Of a stretch of DNA of 64,000 bases, positions 1-8,160 are shown piece after piece; the stretch's first letter is position 1, and every line of letters begins with the position of its first letter. Location: the NCBI GenBank assembly GCA_965220645.1, contig OZ244836.1, positions 2,914,001-2,978,000 on the forward strand, given 5' to 3'. The notes beneath the pieces are model-generated. The model saw only the letters and a list, made by a program, of their open reading frames with translations. It did no database searches and was not told where the DNA came from. A program made the position numbers and the translations under genes. Source of the stretch: Aldehydirespirator sp965220645. Lineage in GTDB: Bacteria; Actinomycetota; Acidimicrobiia; Acidimicrobiales; Aldehydirespiratoraceae.

Positions 1-1697
1 TCGAACTCACGGTGGCGCTGCACCGGGTGTTCCGCTCCCCCCACGACGTGATCCTGTGGGACACCGGCCACCAGGCCTACGTCCACAAGATGCTCACCGG
101 CCGGAGCGCCGACTTCGACAGCCTGCGCCTGGCCGGCGGACTGTCGGGCTATCCCTCACAGGTCGAGTCCCCCCATGACTGGATCGAGAACAGCCACGCC
201 TCCACGGTTCTGTCCTACGCGCACGGCATGGCCACCGCGTTCGAGTCCTCCGACACTCGCCGACGAGTGGTGGCCGTTGTCGGCGACGGCGCCCTGACCG
301 GAGGCATGGCCTTCGAGGGACTCAACAACATCGGCCACAGCGGCCGCAACGTGATCATCGTGTTCAACGACAACGGTCGGAGCTACGCCCCCACCGTCTC
401 ACGGCTGAGCGAGAGCCTGGTGCGCTTCCGCTCCAATCCCAAGATCATGCGCCGCAAGGACCAGCTGGAGGGTCTGGCCGAGCGCATCCCGTGGGTGGGC
501 GAGGCGATCCAACGCGGCATGAAGATGTCGACGGCTGCCCTACGCGAGCTGTGGGACTCGGCCGGTTTCTTCGAGAACCTCGGAGTCCGCTACCTGGGGC
601 CATACGACGGCCACGACATCGGTGATCTGGAAGAGGCGCTGTCCAACGCGGCCCAGTTCGACGGGCCGGTGGTGGTTCACGTGCTGACCCAGAAGGGTCG
701 GGGCTACGGACCGGCCGAGGAGGACACGGTCAAGCACATGCACGACCCGGGCAAGGTCAAACCCGGCACCTACACCGGCATGTTCTCCGAGATGATGGTC
801 AAGCTGGGCGGGTTGCACCCCGAGATCGTGGCCATCACCGCCGCCATGCCCGACTCGACGGGCTTGCTGCCGTTCCGGGAGCACTTCGGAGACCGCTGCA
901 TCGACGTGGGCATCGCCGAGCAGCACGCGGTCACGTCCGCCGTGGGCATGGCGATGGGGGGGCTCCGGCCGTTCTTCGCGGTGTACAGCACCTTCCTGAG
1001 CCGGGCCTTCGACCAAATCAACCTGGACTGCGGGCTGCATCGGGCGCCGGTGGTGTTCTGCATCGACCGGGCCGGGATCACCGGCAACGACGGGCCATCG
1101 CACCACGGTGTGCTCGACATGGTGCTGCTCACCAAGGTTCCGGGAATGGTGGTGTTCGCCCCGTCCTCCCTCCAGGAACTGGAGCGGATGATGCTCGACA
1201 CCATGGACATGACCGGCGGCCCGGTTGCCATCCGCTGGCCCAAGACTGCAGCCCCCAGTGTCGGCAGGGACGAGGTGGGCTCGGGCCTGCGGGCTCGCCA
1301 GGCCAGAGCGGGCGACGGTCGGCTCTGCCTTGTCGGTGTGGGAAAGATGCTGGAGGCATGCAAGCAGGCCGCCGAGCTGCTCTCCGCAGACGGGGTGGAA
1401 GCCACAGTGTGGGATCCCCGTGCCGTTAGCCCGCTGTGCGAGCAGATGCTCGCCGACGCGGCCGAACACGGCTTGGTGGTAACCGCGGAGGATGGGCTGC
1501 GCACCGGCGGCGCGGGCACGGCCATACGCGACGCGTTGCTGGAGGGAGCCGCGGCCGCGGGACGGGATGCTCCCAGCATTCGGGTGCTGGGGGTGCCGCT
1601 CGACTACCTACCCCACGGCAAGCCCGACGCCATCCTGGCCGACCTGGGACTGGACGCGGCGGGGATCGCAGCCACGGTCAAGCAGGAACTGCTGTAG
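1..1697 (+). CDS. dxs: 1-deoxy-D-xylulose-5-phosphate synthase, N-terminus outside the window
   Basis: Thiamine-diphosphate enzyme of the non-mevalonate isoprenoid pathway; it condenses pyruvate and glyceraldehyde 3-phosphate to DXP in the cytoplasm. The frame is already open at base 3 and reads ELTVALHRVF, a conserved DXS segment, so the GTG at 12 is internal and the true start lies to the left. Visible landmarks in order are DTGHQAY (conserved His), VGDGALTGGMAFEGLNN with FNDNGRSY downstream (ThDP/Mg site), IAEQHAVT in the pyrimidine-binding domain, and a C-terminal transketolase-C domain. About 565 of the usual 620-640 residues are present. ispD and ispF of the same pathway are at 60.4-61.6 kb. 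It converges on nfuA. Identification is secure. Confidence 0.96.
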   Translation, partial: ELTVALHRVFRSPHDVILWDTGHQAYVHKMLTGRSADFDSLRLAGGLSGYPSQVESPHDWIENSHASTVLSYAHGMATAFESSDTRRRVVAVVGDGALTGGMAFEGLNNIGHSGRNVIIVFNDNGRSYAPTVSRLSESLVRFRSNPKIMRRKDQLEGLAERIPWVGEAIQRGMKMSTAALRELWDSAGFFENLGVRYLGPYDGHDIGDLEEALSNAAQFDGPVVVHVLTQKGRGYGPAEEDTVKHMHDPGKVKPGTYTGMFSEMMVKLGGLHPEIVAITAAMPDSTGLLPFREHFGDRCIDVGIAEQHAVTSAVGMAMGGLRPFFAVYSTFLSRAFDQINLDCGLHRAPVVFCIDRAGITGNDGPSHHGVLDMVLLTKVPGMVVFAPSSLQELERMMLDTMDMTGGPVAIRWPKTAAPSVGRDEVGSGLRARQARAGDGRLCLVGVGKMLEACKQAAELLSADGVEATVWDPRAVSPLCEQMLADAAEHGLVVTAEDGLRTGGAGTAIRDALLEGAAAAGRDAPSIRVLGVPLDYLPHGKPDAILADLGLDAAGIAATVKQELL

Positions 1698-1745
1698 GCC
1701 AGATCTCCAGCAGACGGTTCGCTGCACAAGGCGGCGAGGGGCCGG

Positions 1746-2399
1746 CTAGCTGAAGTAGGGGTTCTCCCCGGCGTCGTGGTCGGTGACGTCGACCACCTCG
1801 CGAACTTCACCGATGGCCTCCATGATGGCCAGCTTGATGCCGTCGGACAGCGTGGCCTGGCTCATGGCGCAGCCCTGACAGCCGCCGCCCATGGTCACCA
1901 CGACCGTGTCGTCGTCCCGCACCTCCACCAGGCTGGCGTAGCCACCGTGCGAGGCCAGGGCCGGGTTGATGCTCACATCGAGCAGTTGCTGCACCTTCTC
2001 GGCGATCCCGCCGGTCAGCTCGAGGCGGCCCATGTCTCCGAGCGGGTTGGGGCGGTTGGGGTTGCGGATGACGAGCCCGCCCTCCCCGGGCATCGACGGC
2101 ACATCCAGGGTGGAGCCCCGGAGCCGGCTGACGCTGGCGTCGGGAACGATCACCATCAAGCCGCCCTCAGTGTGAATGTGGTCGTCGGCGGCCGCTTCGG
2201 ACACCGGGTCGAGAGCCAGGTCGTAGGTGTAGTCGATGCCCGCGGTACCGGTCACCTCGACCCTCAGCCCCAGGGTCTCGGCGTCGTCCTCACGATCGCG
2301 GATGTCCAGCACGGCCGTCCGGGCCACGTCGGTGACCATGAGCACCTCGTCGGTGGACTCCACCCGTGCGTCGGCTGGGGCAGCGGCGGTGTCGGTCAT
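1746..2399 (-). CDS. nfuA: NfuA/NifU-domain iron-sulfur carrier protein
   Basis: Probable Fe-S cluster carrier that delivers clusters to apo-enzymes. The 217-residue protein has an N-terminal region resembling a degenerate A-type (HesB/IscA) domain without cysteines, then a NifU C-terminal domain with the cluster motif GGGCQGCAMS (CxxC) near residue 180. This two-domain order matches NfuA. An in-frame start 34 codons upstream (2501) is possible but would run into the promoter of the divergent gene; the ATG at 2399 is preceded by TAGGCT and 7 nt, the leaderless pattern used throughout the window. It converges on dxs, 48 bp away. The Fe-S role follows from the family. Confidence 0.88.
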   Translation of the reverse strand: MTDTAAAPADARVESTDEVLMVTDVARTAVLDIRDREDDAETLGLRVEVTGTAGIDYTYDLALDPVSEAAADDHIHTEGGLMVIVPDASVSRLRGSTLDVPSMPGEGGLVIRNPNRPNPLGDMGRLELTGGIAEKVQQLLDVSINPALASHGGYASLVEVRDDDTVVVTMGGGCQGCAMSQATLSDGIKLAIMEAIGEVREVVDVTDHDAGENPYFS

Positions 2400-2406
2400 A
2401 CATCCG

Positions 2407-2412
2407 AGCCTA
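2407..2412 (-). promoter_or_regulatory. -10 element of nfuA
   Basis: TAGGCT on the minus strand, 7 nt before the ATG at 2399; no Shine-Dalgarno is seen. It shares the short divergent spacer with the crotonase promoter. Confidence 0.6.
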
Positions 2413-2481
2413 CCGACGAGCCGTACCGATGGATGATCGCCTCGCGGTGAGGCGGACGCGCGGCGGACCGGAGGGCTGCGA

Positions 2482-2487
2482 TACGGT
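2482..2487 (+). promoter_or_regulatory. -10 element of the crotonase gene
   Basis: TACGGT followed by 7 nt and the ATG at 2495, so transcription would begin at or next to the start codon. Confidence 0.6.
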
Positions 2488-2494
2488 GAATCCC

Positions 2495-3196
2495 ATGACA
2501 TCGAAGACCTCCTATGAAGTCACCGACGGCATAGCGGTATTGCGTCTCGACGACGGCAAGGCCAACGCCGTGGGCTACGACACGATCGCGGCTATCGATG
2601 CTGCCGTCGAACACGCGGAGGACAACGCCAAGGCGCTGGTGATCGTGGGCCGGGAGGGCCGTTTCAGCGCCGGATTCGATCTCAGCGTGATGGGCCAGGG
2701 CCCCGAGGCAGCCCGACCCATGGTGGCCGCGGGGGCCCGCGCCGCCATGCGAATCTACGGGGCGAAGATTCCCGTGGTGGTCGCATGCACGGGCCACGCT
2801 CTCGCTTTCGGCGCGATCATGCTGCTGTCGAGCGACGTGCGCCTCGGGGCCGACATCGACGCCAAGATCGGGCTGATCGAGGTGTCCATCGGCATGCCGC
2901 TGCCCATCTTCGCGGTGGAGCTGGCCCGGGATCGGCTCAGCCCCCAGCACTTCACTGCCGCGACCGCTCTGGCCACGGCGTACTCACCGCATGGCGCGGC
3001 CGGGGCCGGCTACCTCGACGAAGTGGTCGCAGCCGACGAGCTGTACGAGGCCGCGATGCAGCGGGCCGGAGCGCTGGCCGCCCATGTGCGCCGGACTGCG
3101 TTCGCGCAGACCCGCCGCAGCACCCGGCAGGCGACCATCGACCACATCCTGTCGACGCTCGACGAGGACCTGGAGAGCTTCGGCGTACTGGACTGA
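2495..3196 (+). CDS. Enoyl-CoA hydratase/isomerase (crotonase) family protein
   Basis: Crotonase-fold acyl-CoA enzyme of 233 residues, on the short side for the family (about 250-260). The oxyanion-hole segment FSAGFDLSVM and the second one, GHALAFGAIMLLSSD, are in the expected places. The segment LIEVSIGMPLP holds the only acidic residue near the usual second catalytic glutamate position, so hydratase chemistry is possible but the substrate cannot be named. I chose the ATG at 2495, not the upstream in-frame starts, because of the TACGGT hexamer 7 nt before it and because homology begins there. A ferrochelatase gene follows 87 bp later on the same strand. Confidence 0.85.
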   Translation: MTSKTSYEVTDGIAVLRLDDGKANAVGYDTIAAIDAAVEHAEDNAKALVIVGREGRFSAGFDLSVMGQGPEAARPMVAAGARAAMRIYGAKIPVVVACTGHALAFGAIMLLSSDVRLGADIDAKIGLIEVSIGMPLPIFAVELARDRLSPQHFTAATALATAYSPHGAAGAGYLDEVVAADELYEAAMQRAGALAAHVRRTAFAQTRRSTRQATIDHILSTLDEDLESFGVLD

Positions 3197-3224
3197 GCGC
3201 GGTCGGGCGGAGCGGATCTCGGGC

Positions 3225-3276
3225 TGTGGACAACTGTGCCGGGAGACTGTGGACAAGTTCGGAGACCTGTGGATGA
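3225..3276 (+). promoter_or_regulatory. Cluster of three DnaA-box-like 9-mers upstream of the ferrochelatase gene
   Basis: TGTGGACAA occurs at 3225-3233 and 3248-3256 and TGTGGATGA at 3268-3276, all in one orientation and 23 and 20 bp apart (about two helical turns). The complement TTGTCCACA is the DnaA-box sequence preferred in high-GC actinobacteria. The third box ends 7 bp before the ATG at 3284. No dnaA or dnaN is nearby, so this is probably not oriC; a DnaA-regulated promoter or titration site is an inference. Confidence 0.5.
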
Positions 3277-3283
3277 GTTGGGG

Positions 3284-4300
3284 ATGGCCGCCGCTTACGA
3301 CGCCATACTGATCGTGTCGTTCGGGGGTCCCGAGGGCCCATCGGAGGTCGAGCCGTTCCTGGCCAACGTCACCGCGGGACGCGAGATCCCCGCACAGCGG
3401 CTTGCTGCGGTGGCTCGCCAGTACCACCACTTCGGCGGAGTCAGCCCGCTCAACGCCCAATGCCGCCGGCTGCGCACTGCCCTGGCGCGAGAGCTCGCAG
3501 CCGAGGGTCACGACCTGCCGGTGTATTGGGGGAACCGCAACTGGGTCCCGTACCTGGCCGACGCCGTGGCGGAGATGGCCTCGGCGGGACATCGACGGGC
3601 GCTGGCCGTGGTCACCTCCGCGTACTCGTCGTACTCGGGCTGCCGCCAGTACCTCGACGACATCGAGGCGGCCCGGGCCGCGGTGGGTGAGGCCGCGCCG
3701 TCCATCGACAAGGTGCGCGCCTACTACGACCATCCCGGCTTCATCTCACCCTTCGCCGAAACGGTCACGGCAGCCCGTGAGAGCCTGCCTGAGGAGCTTC
3801 GTCACGACGCTCGGCTGGTGTTCACAGCCCACTCCATCCCGGAGTCCATGGCTGCAGGCTGCGACTACGAGCGCCAGCTGGACGAAGCCGCCCGGCTGGT
3901 GGCGGCCGGGGCCGGCTTCGACGCCTGGACCATGGCCTGGCAGAGCCGGAGCGGCCCGCCGTCGGTGCCGTGGTTGGAGCCCGACGTGAACGACTGCCTC
4001 GAGCACCTGTCCCGAGACCACGGCGCCGAGGCTGTGGTGCTGGCCCCAATCGGCTTCGTCACCGACCACATGGAGGTCATGTGGGACCTCGACGTGGTGG
4101 CGGCCGGCAACGCCGATGCACTGGGCATCCGGCTGGTCCGGGCTGCCACTCCCGGCACCGGTCCCGACGATCGCTTCGTGGCCATGTGGCAGGAGTTGAT
4201 CGCCGAGCGCCTCTACCCCGGTACCGCCCGCCGCTCGCTGGGCCGTCTCGGCGTCGGCCCCGACACGTGCCCGGCCGGCTGCTGCCCGCGCCGATCCTGA
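3284..4300 (+). CDS. hemH: Ferrochelatase (coproporphyrin ferrochelatase, CpfC/HemH type)
   Basis: Inserts ferrous iron into (copro)porphyrin in haem synthesis. The 338-residue protein opens with AILIVSFGGPEGP and contains HFGGVSPLN, the catalytic-histidine segment FTAHSIPESM near residue 182 and the acidic segment TDHMEVMWDLD. A cysteine in SYSGCRQY (about residue 119) and the cysteine cluster TCPAGCCP at the C-terminus resemble the [2Fe-2S] ligands of mycobacterial and other actinobacterial ferrochelatases. The ATG at 3284 is where homology begins; upstream in-frame codons run through the DnaA-box-like repeats. In actinobacteria the substrate is expected to be coproporphyrin III (family knowledge). 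Confidence 0.92.
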   Translation: MAAAYDAILIVSFGGPEGPSEVEPFLANVTAGREIPAQRLAAVARQYHHFGGVSPLNAQCRRLRTALARELAAEGHDLPVYWGNRNWVPYLADAVAEMASAGHRRALAVVTSAYSSYSGCRQYLDDIEAARAAVGEAAPSIDKVRAYYDHPGFISPFAETVTAARESLPEELRHDARLVFTAHSIPESMAAGCDYERQLDEAARLVAAGAGFDAWTMAWQSRSGPPSVPWLEPDVNDCLEHLSRDHGAEAVVLAPIGFVTDHMEVMWDLDVVAAGNADALGIRLVRAATPGTGPDDRFVAMWQELIAERLYPGTARRSLGRLGVGPDTCPAGCCPRRS

Positions 4301-4456
4301 CGCCGATCCCGACAGTCCACCGCGCCGACGGTTCCTGACTCACGCGGTCCACCACTCTCCCTGTGGAAAACAGTAAATTGCATGGTTGTCATCTAGCGCG
4401 ACTAGGCGGTACCGGAAAGCAATTCCAGGAAGAGGCCACGGTTCTAGCACCTGATC

Positions 4457-4765
4457 ATGAATCACGCTCAAATCGCTGCCGAAGCGATCAGATTCCGTAT
4501 CTCCACCATCCGCCGTCCGCTGGTTAGCAGCGAGACGGTCGATGTGGACGCCATGGCGGCCGCCGCGATCACGGCTGCTTCTCCAGAGGTGGACCAGGCC
4601 CTTCGGATGGTGGCCACCGCCTGGCAGCGGGCCGGATTCGAGCCTGAGGCGCTCGTGCAGCCCTGGGCCGGTGAGCAGGCCGAGTACTTCAGGAGCCGCC
4701 CCGACCTGATCGACGCGATCGACATGATCGTGCGAGGCGCCAACGGAGCGACCGCCGCGGCCTGA
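4457..4765 (+). CDS. Small conserved-looking hypothetical protein
   Basis: A 102-residue, mostly helical, acidic protein without signal peptide, membrane segment or recognisable motif. I do not recognise it. Support for a real gene is moderate: codon use resembles the neighbours, it fills the gap between the ferrochelatase and fpg, and an imperfect -10 (TAGCAC) lies 6 nt before the ATG at 4457. The antisense frame is also open over this stretch but gives a low-complexity His/Gly-rich translation typical of a shadow. Confidence 0.5.
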   Translation: MNHAQIAAEAIRFRISTIRRPLVSSETVDVDAMAAAAITAASPEVDQALRMVATAWQRAGFEPEALVQPWAGEQAEYFRSRPDLIDAIDMIVRGANGATAAA

Positions 4766-4813
4766 CGCCTCCACCTCGACCCAAGTGTCTCACCGGCCGG
4801 AGGCCGGCTCCGG

Positions 4814-4819
4814 TACGGT
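4814..4819 (+). promoter_or_regulatory. -10 element of fpg
   Basis: TACGGT followed by 7 nt and the GTG at 4827; this decides the start over an in-frame ATG at 4785. Confidence 0.6.
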
Positions 4820-4826
4820 GCGGCCG

Positions 4827-5642
4827 GTGCCCGAGCTTCCCGAGGTCGAGACCATCCGTGTCCAGTTGCACCCCCGGCTGTCGGGGCGCACGATCACCGA
4901 TGCAGGCTCCCATCCGTCGGCGAAGTTCTCGCCTGCGATGGACGCGGTTGGCTGCGAGATCTCGGCCGTCGGCCGCCGCGGCAAGTACCTGATTCTCGCC
5001 CTCGACGACTCCAGCGAGTCCGGTTGCGAGTTGGTCATCCATCTCGGGATGACCGGCAGGCTCTCCATCGCAGGCGATGTCGACCGGGCCCACCCCCACC
5101 TGCGAGCCTGGTGGCGCCTCGACGACCATGATGTGCTCTCGCTGCATGATGTGCGGCGGTTCGGGCGGGTGCATGTGGTGGATGCCGGCTGCTACGAGAC
5201 GATCGCAACGCTCTACCGCCTCGGTCCCGAGCCTTTCAGCGAAGAGTTCACCGGCGACGGGCTCTGGCGGGCACTCGGCGCCAGCCGGCGTTGCGTGAAG
5301 ACCCAGTTGCTGTCGCAGCGACCGGTGGCGGGTGTGGGGAACATCTACGCGGACGAGGCGCTGTGGCTGGCGCAGATCAACCCTGCGGTGCGATACGTGT
5401 CGAGGCCCCGGGCTCGCCGGCTGGCCGATGCCATCCGCGTGGCGCTCACGTCGGGACTCCGCCACGGCGGCACCACGCTGCGCGACTACGCCGCGCTGGA
5501 CGGATCGTCGGGGCGCAACCAGCACAATCTGCGCTGCTACGGGCAGGCGGGCGAGCCGTGCGAGCGCTGCGGCACCGAGCTGCGCCGCCGGATCATCGAC
5601 GCCCGGGGCACCACATGGTGCCCAACCTGCCAGCGGCGCTAA
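4827..5642 (+). CDS. fpg: Formamidopyrimidine-DNA glycosylase (Fpg/MutM)
   Basis: Base-excision repair glycosylase/AP lyase for oxidised purines. The processed N-terminus PELPEVETIR supplies the catalytic Pro and Glu and fixes the start at GTG 4827. The helix-two-turn-helix segment (VAGVGNIYADEALW) lies near residue 170, and the C-terminal zinc finger has four cysteines in CERCGTELRR...WCPTCQ. At 271 residues it has normal length. A second, Nei-like member of the family is at 47.7 kb. A VOC protein follows on the same strand. Confidence 0.95.
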   Translation: MPELPEVETIRVQLHPRLSGRTITDAGSHPSAKFSPAMDAVGCEISAVGRRGKYLILALDDSSESGCELVIHLGMTGRLSIAGDVDRAHPHLRAWWRLDDHDVLSLHDVRRFGRVHVVDAGCYETIATLYRLGPEPFSEEFTGDGLWRALGASRRCVKTQLLSQRPVAGVGNIYADEALWLAQINPAVRYVSRPRARRLADAIRVALTSGLRHGGTTLRDYAALDGSSGRNQHNLRCYGQAGEPCERCGTELRRRIIDARGTTWCPTCQRR

Positions 5643-5683
5643 CTCCCGCGACACCGACACCCGCAGCACAACACCAGCAGCGC

Positions 5684-5689
5684 TAACTT
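5684..5689 (+). promoter_or_regulatory. -10 element of the VOC gene
   Basis: TAACTT, 7 nt before the ATG at 5697; supports that codon over the TTG at 5688. Confidence 0.5.
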
Positions 5690-5696
5690 GTCGTTG

Positions 5697-6056
5697 ATGG
5701 AACTCGGGGCGGTGCACCACGTTTCGATCAACGTGCCTGACGTGGAGGCGGCGGCGCCGTTCTACACCGACGTGCTGGGCATGGCCGTGCTGCCCCGGCC
5801 CGACTTCGGCTTCAACGGGCGCTGGCTGCGCACCCCCGGCGGGGGCGAGGTCCACCTCATCGAGGTCGAGGGCTGGGTGCCGCCCGCCGGCCAGCACTGG
5901 GCCTTCAAGGTCGCCGACATCGACGCCGCAGTGGCGGAGCTGAGGGATCAGGGTGTGGAGGTGGACGACCCCAAGCCGCTGCCGGGAACGCCGGCCCGCC
6001 AGACGTTCTTCTTCGATCCGGCCGGCAACATGATCGAAATCAACCAGCCAGCTTGA
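5697..6056 (+). CDS. Glyoxalase/bleomycin-resistance (VOC) family protein
   Basis: A 119-residue single vicinal-oxygen-chelate domain. It starts with VHHVSINVPDVEAAAPFYTDVLGM and ends with FFFDPAGNMIEINQ, the two typical VOC ends with candidate metal ligands His (HHVSI), His (EVHLIE) and Glu (MIEIN). Function within the superfamily (lyase, dioxygenase, resistance protein) cannot be decided. It lies 54 bp after fpg and just before two tRNA genes on the opposite strand. Confidence 0.82.
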   Translation: MELGAVHHVSINVPDVEAAAPFYTDVLGMAVLPRPDFGFNGRWLRTPGGGEVHLIEVEGWVPPAGQHWAFKVADIDAAVAELRDQGVEVDDPKPLPGTPARQTFFFDPAGNMIEINQPA

Positions 6057-6084
6057 GCGACGCGGCAACAGGCGAGACTCGGAG

Positions 6085-6157
6085 CACCCCGTACGGGATT
6101 TGAACCCGTGCTACCACCTTGAGAGGGTGGCGTCCTAGGCCGCTAGACGAACGGGGC
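6085..6157 (-). tRNA. tRNA-Glu (CTC anticodon)
   Basis: A 73-nt cloverleaf read on the minus strand: acceptor GCCCCGT against ACGGGGT (first pair G-U), anticodon stem CCACC/GGTGG around the loop CTCTCAA with anticodon CTC, and T arm CGGGTTCAAATCCCG. The CCA end is not encoded. Confidence 0.95.
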
Positions 6158-6200
6158 AGGTAAGCGCCGCGGTGGCGCGGGCGGGCAGCTTATCGGAGGG

Positions 6201-6272
6201 TTCGGGGAGGAGGACTTGAACCCCCAATGGCTGGACCAGAACCAGCTGTGTTACCGATTACACCATCCCCGA
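6201..6272 (-). tRNA. tRNA-Gln (CTG anticodon)
   Basis: A 72-nt cloverleaf on the minus strand: acceptor TCGGGGA/TCCCCGA, anticodon stem GCTGG/CCAGC around TTCTGGT (anticodon CTG), T arm GGGGGTTCAAGTCCTCC. It lies 43 bp upstream of tRNA-Glu in the same direction, probably one transcript. Confidence 0.95.
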
Positions 6273-6368
6273 GAGCGTCGCTCACGATAGCCGACAGGGC
6301 CAGCGCCACCACGGGGGCGAGCTGGACGCAACCGTCGCCGTGAGGCCTGGACGCCGCCGGCGTGAGGC

Positions 6369-7409
6369 CTAGGCACCCGCCTTGGATAGTTCGGCGAGCT
6401 GCCCCTTGGTGCCCAGCGCGATCAGCACGTCGCCGGCCGCCAGCACGAAATCGTCCGGTGGGTTGGTCACGAAGGACTCATCGCGGCGCACCGCCAGCAC
6501 AGTCGCCCCGGTGGACTCGGCAATCCCGCACGCCGACAGGGCCATCCCGGCGAACGGGCCGCCGGCGGTGACCTTGGCCTCAGCGAGGCGCACCGAGAGC
6601 TGCTCGTCGTGCATGACCACGCCGAGGAAATCGACCACGTCGGGCTCCAGCACCAGAGCGGCCATCCTCGATCCGCCGATCTCGTGCGTGTTGACCACAC
6701 GGTCCACCCCGGCCTGGCGGAGCTTCGGCTCCGCGCCGGAGACGTTTGAGCGAGCCACGATGAACAGGCCCGGGCACATCGAGCGGGCCGTGAGGGCCAC
6801 GTAGAGGTTGTCGACGTCGGAGTCGAGGGCCAGGACCAGCACGCTGGCCCGCTGCAGGCCGGCCGACACGAGCACGCTGTCGTCGGTGGCCTCGCCGACG
6901 ACGTTGAGCGGCAGCCCCTCGTCGTCGAGCCCGCGCCGGTCGACCACCACCACCTTGCGGCCCGCGGTGGACAGCTCACGGTAGATGGCCCGGCCGACCT
7001 GCCCGAAGCCGCACAGCACGACATGGCCGCTCAGCCGATCGATTCGCTTCTGCATGCGCCGCCTCCGAATCTGGTCATCGAGCCGGCCCTCGAACAGCGA
7101 CTCTATGGCAACACCCAACGTGTACAGGGCCGTGCCCACTCCGAGAAGGATCAGCAGGATCGTGAACACCCGGTAACTGTCGGTGACAGTTCCGATCTCC
7201 TGATAGCCCACCGTGGTGATGGTGATGACGGTCTGATATAGGGCCTCCCCCACCGTCAGGCCGAGCCTGTAGTAGCCGAAGGTGCCTCCGGCGATTACGA
7301 CGGCCAGCAGACCCAAGCCCGCCCAGAAACGGCCCCAGGGGTCCTTGGGAGCGCCTCTGGCCAGGTGGGGCGAACCGCCTCGGGGGCGGGAGCCGAACCG
7401 GAACTTCAC
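6369..7409 (-). CDS. Two-helix K+ channel with RCK (TrkA-N/TrkA-C) domains
   Basis: Potassium channel subunit of the MthK/Kch kind, 346 residues. Membrane helices at about 28-47 and 80-103 flank a pore loop with the K+ selectivity filter TTVGYQE (65-71). A cytoplasmic RCK domain follows, with the nucleotide-binding GFGQVG (134-139), and a TrkA-C domain ends the protein. It would work as a tetramer in the inner membrane, gated by a nucleotide or ion (family knowledge). The GTG at 7409 has TAGTCT 7 nt upstream. It diverges from the RNA methyltransferase gene at 7500. Confidence 0.9.
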   Translation of the reverse strand: MKFRFGSRPRGGSPHLARGAPKDPWGRFWAGLGLLAVVIAGGTFGYYRLGLTVGEALYQTVITITTVGYQEIGTVTDSYRVFTILLILLGVGTALYTLGVAIESLFEGRLDDQIRRRRMQKRIDRLSGHVVLCGFGQVGRAIYRELSTAGRKVVVVDRRGLDDEGLPLNVVGEATDDSVLVSAGLQRASVLVLALDSDVDNLYVALTARSMCPGLFIVARSNVSGAEPKLRQAGVDRVVNTHEIGGSRMAALVLEPDVVDFLGVVMHDEQLSVRLAEAKVTAGGPFAGMALSACGIAESTGATVLAVRRDESFVTNPPDDFVLAAGDVLIALGTKGQLAELSKAGA

Positions 7410-7416
7410 GAGGCCA

Positions 7417-7422
7417 AGACTA
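7417..7422 (-). promoter_or_regulatory. -10 element of the K+ channel gene
   Basis: TAGTCT on the minus strand, 7 nt before the GTG at 7409. Confidence 0.55.
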
Positions 7423-7499
7423 GATGGACCGGGTCCGGCTGTACGGACCCCTTGTACGGTGGATGCTGTGGCTGGGGGCGGCGGTCAGCAGAGAGCGCA

Positions 7500-8120
7500 G
7501 TGAGCGAGCCGGTCGGCGTCGGGCCTCATCCTGAGCCGTGGCCTGAGGGCAACCACTTCGATCCCGAGCTGTTGCTCCACGGCGACCGGCGCAACGTGAT
7601 CGACGGCTACCGCTACTGGGCAGTCGACGCCATCAAGGCCGACCTCGATGCCCGGCGGCACCCGTTCCATGTGGCCATCGAGAACTGGGAGCACGACCGC
7701 AACATCGGCACGGTGGTGCGCACGGCCAACGCCTTCGCCGCGGCCGCGGTGCACATCGTGGGCCGGCGGCGCTGGAACCGGCGGGGGGCGATGATGACCG
7801 ACGTGTACCAGCACGTCCGCCACCACGCCACGTTGGAGGAGCTGGCCGCCTGGGCCGAAGAAGAGGGACTGCCGGTGGTGGGCGTGGACAACCTGCCCGG
7901 TGCGGTGCCGCTGGAGACGGCCGAACTGCCCGAGCGGTGCGTGCTGCTGTTCGGTCAGGAGGGCCCCGGCTTGTCGGCCGCCGCCAGGGCGGCCGCAACC
8001 CAGGTGGTGTCGATCGCCCAGTTCGGCTCCACCCGCTCCATCAACGCCGGCGTGGCCGCCGGAATAGCCATGCACGCCTGGATCCGCCGCTGGGCATCGC
8101 CACCCGCTTCGGAGACCTAG
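7500..8120 (+). CDS. SpoU/TrmH-family RNA 2'-O-methyltransferase
   Basis: SPOUT-class RNA methyltransferase of 206 residues. Motif 1 is seen in the segment IENWEHDRNIGTVVRTANAF, motif 2 in VLLFGQEGPGLS and motif 3 in FGSTRSINAGVAAGIAMHAW, which together build the AdoMet-binding knot. It has no N-terminal substrate-binding extension, so it could modify tRNA or rRNA. Start at GTG 7500 is chosen because upstream codons are not protein-like; it lacks a convincing -10 or Shine-Dalgarno, so the start is less sure than the family. A separate RlmB-type paralogue is at 59.5 kb. Confidence 0.85.
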   Translation: MSEPVGVGPHPEPWPEGNHFDPELLLHGDRRNVIDGYRYWAVDAIKADLDARRHPFHVAIENWEHDRNIGTVVRTANAFAAAAVHIVGRRRWNRRGAMMTDVYQHVRHHATLEELAAWAEEEGLPVVGVDNLPGAVPLETAELPERCVLLFGQEGPGLSAAARAAATQVVSIAQFGSTRSINAGVAAGIAMHAWIRRWASPPASET

Positions 8121-8160
8121 CGCCGACCAGTTCGATCCATCCTGGAAGGAGACGCCGGGC

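Noticed and set aside
540..1469. Long antisense frame within dxs
   Set aside because: High-GC shadow with His/Gly/Arg-rich low-complexity translation; the sense frame has all DXS motifs.
2400..2501. Longer nfuA starting at 2501
   Set aside because: Adds 34 residues without similarity, and would place the start over the divergent promoter; the -10 at 2407-2412 points to 2399.
3225..3276. DnaA-box cluster as the chromosomal origin
   Set aside because: No dnaA, dnaN, gyrB or rpmH nearby, no AT-rich unwinding region, and only three boxes.
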